Below are positions 59,491 through 64,000 of a DNA stretch of 64,000 nt, one piece after another. The notes beneath the pieces are model-generated. The model did not search any database, was not told where the DNA came from, and saw nothing but the letters and a program-made list of their open reading frames with translations. Source of the DNA: Mixophyes australis (taxonomy: Eukaryota > Chordata > Amphibia > Anura > Limnodynastidae); NCBI GenBank assembly GCA_036250195.1, contig JAVHZZ010000008.1:399501-463500 (forward strand). The letters are read 5' to 3'. How positions within the stretch are numbered: position 1 is the stretch's first letter; each line of letters starts with the position of its first letter. Position numbers and translations under genes: made by a program.

Positions 59491-59650
59491 CACTGCAAAT
59501 GCCCTGCTAAGTGAGCAATGGTATTTACCACAGTCCTTGTCAGGGGGAAACTGTGAAGAGCTATATGTATAGTATGCTGATGAAAAGCCAGGTATCAGGA
59601 CCCAGGAGTCTATAAGTTACAAAGTCAATTATCAGGAACCAGGAGACTAT

Positions 59651-59807
59651 GGGTAGATTCAATTCCCCCTAGAATAATGCCGTGCTAATCCTCCCTGAGC
59701 CATGAGAAATTACCGTATTAACGATTATTATGCGCACTATTACCGTAATATCGTTAATAATGTGCAGGCCGCATTCCTTTTTACAGTGAGGCGGCCAATT
59801 GAATTAT
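59651..59807. mobile_element. Possible MITE with GATTCAATT ends
   Basis: The left 'gggtagattcaattcccc' is the inverse of the right 'ggcggccaattgaatta'-type end, imperfectly. The inner 'ttaccgtattaacgatta' and 'taccgtaatatcgttaataa' form a hairpin. It splits a 'ccaggtatcaggaaccagga' repeat present on both sides. Confidence 0.5.
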
Positions 59808-60573
59808 ATAAGTTGCTAAGCCAGGTATTAGGAACCAGTAGACTATAGGTTTCAATGCCAGGTATCACTAACCAGGAGACTGCTGAATGCAGAGCCAGGA
59901 ACTGATTGATGCTGAAGCACACAGGACACAGATACAGGAACCAGGAAGCTAGCATGCAACACTATCACTGGCAGTGAGTGCAGGACAGAGCTTATAACAT
60001 GCAGCAATCCAAGCAGCACTCAGAGAGAGACACACCTGAACTGCATAGCAGGTCTGAGTAAGAAGCAGAATGCAAAGCAGATGAAAGCCTAACACTCCTA
60101 TCCTCCCCTAAACACACCCACCATGGTGATGTCCCTACTCAACATGGTGGTACAGTCCCCTTAAATTGGAACTGTCACGCCTAAACTGGTGGAGGAATAG
60201 CATTGTGCCATAAGAAGGCATTTGCACTGCAGGCTTTGTCATAATTATCCCTTCTCCTTTGCATGATCTTTGGTTGGCGAATTTAATCTATAGACTGAAT
60301 TGACTGACCATATGGGCACCTTATATATGGTTGGTATCCATTGTATGATGAACAGTTGGATCATTTGGCCGTCCGTGTGTGGCAGATGATGTATGCATTC
60401 AGCTGTTGCAGTGAGTGAGCACCATATGAAGATGTATTATTAGGTTAATACTTTGCATACAGTTTTCATTTTCTTTTTTTCCAGCTTTCTTCTTAAAGGA
60501 AAGATCCCATCATCTGGTTCTCCCAAATTTGCCCCTATTTATTTACAGACTGTGTTACTGTAATGAAAGGCCA
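59808..60573. other. Unannotated; short decayed 'caggaaccaggag' repeats
   Basis: 'ggaaccagnagactatag' recurs loosely from 59580 to 59950, apart from the MITE. No gene. Confidence 0.45.
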
Positions 60574-60895
60574 ATCTTCATCATCACCATCATCATCATC
60601 AGCTATTTATATAGCGCTACTAATTCCGCAGCGCTGTACAGAGAACTCACTCACATCAGTCCCTGCCCCATAGGAGCTTACATCTAAATTCCCTAACATA
60701 CACACACAATGACAGACGGAGAGAGACTAGGGTCAATTTGATAGCTGCCAATTAACCTACTAGTATGTTTTTTTTGGAATGTGGGAGGAAACCGGAGCAC
60801 CCGGAGGAAACCCACGCAAACACAGAGAGAACATGCAAACTCCATACAGATAAGGCCATGGTCATTAATCGAACTCATGATCTCAATGCTGTGAT
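60574..60895 (-). mobile_element. tRNA-derived SINE, V-SINE-like (copy 4, head truncated)
   Basis: Minus-strand tail 'gcgctgcggaattagtagcg' and the central 'gtgggtttcctccgggtgct' are well kept. The B-box-like 'gagttcgattaatgacc' is altered, and the A-box end is missing beyond about 60895. Confidence 0.88.
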
Positions 60896-61138
60896 GTCTT
60901 GGACACAAATATGAAATTATTTATCCATTGGGATCTATGGTTAATAACCGGCTTCGTTAGGCAGTAATATTTTACTTGTCTATATAATATCGTTAATTCA
61001 TTATTCATTGCAATCAGGATGGAAAGTCAGTAGTAGAAAGAAAAGCTTCATATGGGTTGAGCAGTTTGGTGCAGAAAGGGTTAATAGTTATTAATGATAT
61101 AGAAAACGCATTGATTTGTATTACGCTCTGTCTCTGTA
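60896..61138. other. Unannotated spacer
   Basis: Nothing recognised. Confidence 0.4.
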
Positions 61139-61855
61139 GATATAGGTGCAGGTGAAGGTGCAGGTGTACTTGAAGGTGTAGGTGTAGTTGCAGGTGGAGG
61201 TGTATGTGTATATGTAGGTGAAGGTGTAGGTGGAGGTATAGGTGCAGGTGCAGGTGTATGTTTAGGTGTAGGTGTAGGTGAAGTTGCAGGTGTAGGTGTA
61301 GCTGTGGGTGCAGGTGTATATGTAGGTGGAGGTATAGGTGAAGGTGTATATGTAGGTGAAGGTGAAGGTGCAGGTGTATATGTAGGTGCAGGTGAAGGTG
61401 TAGGTGGAGGTGTAGGTGCAGGTGTATATGTAGGTGTAGGTGAAGGTGCAGGTGTATATGTAGGTGCAGGTGAAGGTGTAGGTGGAGGTGTAGGTGTAGT
61501 TGCAGGTGCAGGTAGAGGTGTAGGTGCAGGTGTAGGTGGAGGTGTATGTGAAGGTGTAGGTGCAGGTAGAGGTGTAGGTGTAGGTGTAGCTGTGGGTGCA
61601 GGTGTATATGTAGGTGAAGGTGTAGGTGAAGGTGCAGGTGTATATGTAGGTGTAGGTGAAGGTGCAGGTGTATATGTAGGTGTAGGTGAAGGTGTATATG
61701 TAGGTGTAGGTGAAGGTGTATATGTAGGTGTAGGTGAAGGTGCAGGTGTATATGTAGGTGGAGGTATAGGTGCAGGTGTATGTTTAGGTGGAGGTGGAGG
61801 TATAGGTGCAGGTGAAGGTGCAGGTGAAGGTGTAGGTGGAGGTGAAGGTGTCGGT

Positions 61856-62003
61856 CAGGCCTGTCCAACCTGCGGCCCTTCAGATGTTGTGAAACTACAA
61901 GCCCCAGCATGCTTTGCCAGTAGACAACCTGTTGATAGCTGGAAGGGCATGCTGGGACTTGTAGTTTCACAACATCTGGAGGGCCACAGGTTGGACAGGC
62001 CTG
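61856..62003. mobile_element. 148-bp palindromic hAT-like MITE, copy 1
   Basis: Ends CAGGCCTG both sides; arms inverted over about 64 bp. The flanking 8-mers are gtgtcggt and gtggaggt, ambiguous inside a repeat. Left and right arms differ at positions 18 and 25. Confidence 0.85.
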
Positions 62004-62203
62004 GTGGAGGTGTAGGTGAAGGTGTATATGTAGGTGAAGGTGTAGGTGTATATGTAGGTGTAGGTGAAGGTGCAGGTGTATATGTAGGTGAAGGTGTAGG
62101 TGAAGGTGCAGGTGTATATGTAGGTGGAGGTATAGGTGCAGGTGTATGTTTAGGTGGAGGTATAGGTGCAGGTGAAGTTGCAGGTGGAGGTGAAGGTGTC
62201 GGT

Positions 62204-62351
62204 CAGGCCTGTCCAACCTGCGACCCTTCAGATGTTGTGAAACTACAAGCCCCAGCATGCTTTGCCAGTAGACAACCTGTTGATAGCTGGAAGGGCATGC
62301 TGGGACTTGTAGTTTCACAACATCTGGAGGGCCACAGGTTGGACAGGCCTG
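62204..62351. mobile_element. 148-bp palindromic hAT-like MITE, copy 2
   Basis: Nearly identical to copy 1, 348 bp away, with matching right flank and the same private 'cggt' left flank. It arose by segmental duplication of the array and not by a new insertion. Confidence 0.87.
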
Positions 62352-62605
62352 GTGGAGGTGTAGGTGAAGGTGTATATGTAGGTGAAGGTGTAGGTGCAGG
62401 TGAAGGTGGAGGTGAAGGTGTAGGTGTATCTGTAGGTGCAGGTGAAGTTGCAGGTGTAGGTGGAGGTGGAGGTGAAGGTGTAGGTGGAGGTATAGGTAAA
62501 GGTGTATATGTAGGTGAAGGTGCAGGTGTATATGTAGGTGGAGGTGGAGGTGGAGGTATAGGTGCAGGTGTAAATGCAGGTGGAGGTGGAGGTGAAGGTG
62601 TAGGT

Positions 62606-62753
62606 CAGGCCTGTTCAACCTGCGGCCCTCCAGATGTTGTGAAACTACAAGCCCCAGCATGCTTTGCCAGTAGACAACCTGTTGATAGCTGGAAGGGCAT
62701 GCTGGGACTTGTAGTTTCACAACATCTGGAGGGCCGCAGGTTGAACAGGCCTG
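62606..62753. mobile_element. 148-bp palindromic hAT-like MITE, copy 3
   Basis: Same interior as copies 1-2, but position 10 of both arms is T where both arms of copies 1-2 have C. The outer 46 bp are exactly symmetric. Flanking 8-mers gtgtaggt and gtgtaagt match at 7 of 8. Confidence 0.87.
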
Positions 62754-63172
62754 GTGTAAGTGGAGGTATAGGTGCAGGTGTATATGTAGGTGAAGGTGCA
62801 GGTGTAGGTGCAGGTGTAAGTGGAGGTATAGGTGCAGGTGTATATGTAGGTGAAGGTGCAGGTGTAGGTGCAGGTGTAAGTGGAGGTATAGGTGCAGGTG
62901 TATATGTAGGTGAAGGTGCAGGTGTAGGTGCAGGTGTAAGTGGAGGTATAGGTGCAGGTGTATATGTAGGTGAAGGTGCAGGTGTAGGTGAAGGTGTAGG
63001 TGGAGGTATAGGTGCAGGTGTATATGTAGGTGAAGGTGTATATGTAGGTGAAGGTGCAGGTGTAGGTGCAGGTGTAAGTGGAGGTATAGGTGCAGGTGTA
63101 TATGTAGGTGAAGGTGTATATGTAGGTGTAGGTGCAGGTGTATATGTAGGTGCAGGTGAAGATCTAGGTTAA

Positions 63173-63739
63173 TAATAGCAGCTGGAGAAAAAATTAAACC
63201 TTCCTGCAGCTTTTCAATTGCAAATAATTCACTTCTTTCTCCTTCCATAATATTTCAAGGTAAGTCGCATGCTCAATACGTTCCAGATTATTGCATCCAT
63301 TTCTGGAACAGCCTTAATGGCCCAACTGGTATATGAACCTCCAGGGCAGAGTCCCCTAAATGTGGCAGCCATAGAGAGAGCTGCACTTAGTAACTATCCT
63401 CCGCCTCACATTCTGTTCATGGTATTATATTGTATCCCCAGGACCACTGCTGATTGCTTCTCCTTCTGCCTATTCTCCTGGCCCTCTCCTCTGGCCAGTG
63501 CAGCTAACGGTCTTACCGGATCACACCGAGCACAATACGATGCTGCTGAGAGCTGGTGATGGGACATTCAGGCCCAAATCAGCACATGGTGCCCAGGTCT
63601 GTGTTATGTTTACTGAATCTGCTGGGTCTCATTTATTTCTCTATTTATTATATATATATATATTATTGCATATCACACAAATTCTGGCCACCTTTATTTT
63701 TACATTGTAATTTAGAGTTGAGTTTAGACACACCCTCAT
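63173..63739. other. Unannotated sequence
   Basis: No gene recognised; TA run at about 63650-63662. The 96-codon frame at 63269-63559 has no recognisable domain. Confidence 0.4.
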
Positions 63740-63835
63740 CCAACTCTAAATCTGTTTGCATATTTTGCATGTGCTCCAATCCCCAATCCCAAACCTGTTT
63801 TACCAAGGTGCAAATTTGCTCCATTTTCCGCTGTG
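63740..63835 (+). repeat. Interspersed repeat shared with 15.64-15.75 kb
   Basis: See the partner at 15641-15745: same word order and same orientation, diverged. Confidence 0.55.
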
Positions 63836-64000
63836 CTCGTAGCTCTGCATGAGGCATGTTTGCAGCTGCTCACTGGCAGGATTTGGATTCTGTGATGTTT
63901 ATTTCCTGAAGAAATACTTTTTTGTCAATACAATATAACATATACTAGGACCTGAAAAGTCTATGTAGATAAATGACCTGCACTGTGACAACCTGGTCAG
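63836..64000. other. Unannotated end of window
   Basis: Nothing recognised. Confidence 0.4.

Larger units (their letters stand above)
61139..63172. repeat. GGTGNA hexamer array with three embedded palindromes
   Basis: GGTGTA, GGTGCA, GGTGAA and GGTGGA hexamers, with interspersed GGTGTATAT-type variants, fill about 2 kb. At 62752-62991 a 60-bp higher-order unit repeats four times, three of them identical. All period lengths are multiples of 3, so both strands are open: 744 codons on minus (HLHLHI runs) and 622 on plus (GVYVGEG runs). The frames carry through the embedded 148-bp elements only by chance, so neither is credible as a gene. Confidence 0.96.

Noticed and set aside
61304..63172. 622-codon plus-strand open frame (Gly/Val repeats)
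   Set aside because: Mirror artefact of the same array.
61014..63248. 744-codon minus-strand open frame (His/Leu repeats)
   Set aside because: A product of a hexamer array whose every period is a multiple of 3; no domain, and the frame passes straight through three palindromic MITEs.
1..64000. Host protein-coding exon or operon-like system
   Set aside because: No multi-exon or domain-bearing frame outside transposon remnants; unique-region frames are short and featureless.

Overview
The window looks like vertebrate, most likely anuran amphibian, non-coding DNA. That is an inference from its repeats: tRNA-derived SINEs with a V-SINE-like central block, a DIRS-type retroelement that also carries an SGNH-hydrolase domain, two Tc1-like transposons, hAT-type and TA-duplicating MITEs, and a palindromic repeat with the core 'tctgattggttgctat' that I associate with frog genomes. 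I found no intact host protein-coding gene, tRNA, rRNA or CRISPR array. Almost every open reading frame is either transposon debris or a by-product of a tandem repeat.

Tandem arrays make up roughly 30% of the window. They are: a 43-bp unit at 3.5-4.4 kb; an 85/91-bp unit at 7.8-13.0 kb; a telomere-like 13/14-bp unit at 21.5-22.0 kb; a 55-bp unit at 22.5-24.9 kb; a ~46-bp unit with a 666-bp higher-order period at 35.0-38.5 kb; a 29-bp unit at 48.7-49.0 kb; a 32-bp unit at 53.9-54.2 kb; a second, unrelated 43-bp unit at 54.8-59.1 kb; and a GGTGNA hexamer array at 61.1-63.2 kb. The hexamer array is open in long frames on both strands.

Mobile elements fill much of the remainder. A Tc1-like element at 25.8-27.7 kb is interrupted by a 285-bp hAT-type MITE. 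A second Tc1-like element at 44.2-46.1 kb is interrupted, inside the transposase, by a 191-bp near-perfect palindrome with an exact TA duplication. A decayed DIRS-type retroelement lies on the minus strand at about 29.2-34.4 kb, in the order Gag-like, RT remnant, RNase H, tyrosine recombinase, SGNH hydrolase; most of the RT is missing and a ~0.4-kb foreign segment sits at that break. One GC-rich hAT MITE family occurs three times (34.6, 52.6, 53.2 kb), each with an 8-bp target duplication. A palindromic 435-bp hAT MITE has landed inside the 54.8-59.1 kb array. A 148-bp palindromic element is present three times inside the hexamer array. Four SINE copies and several shorter tails share their 3' end with a LINE 3' fragment at 19.4-20.2 kb, which suggests a SINE/LINE partnership.

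The unique stretches between repeats (notably 5.86-6.14, 40.05-40.58, 50.25-50.60 and 51.64-52.16 kb) are AT-rich, ORF-poor and dense in homeodomain-like TAATTA/ATTAAT words. They would suit regulatory conserved elements in a gene desert or large intron, but conservation cannot be judged from one sequence. I see no convincing undescribed coding system. The most unusual signals are the mirrored substitutions in the hexamer-array palindromes, two CTCF-consensus sites created by an 89-bp tandem duplication, and a recurrent GAAACRCGT motif.
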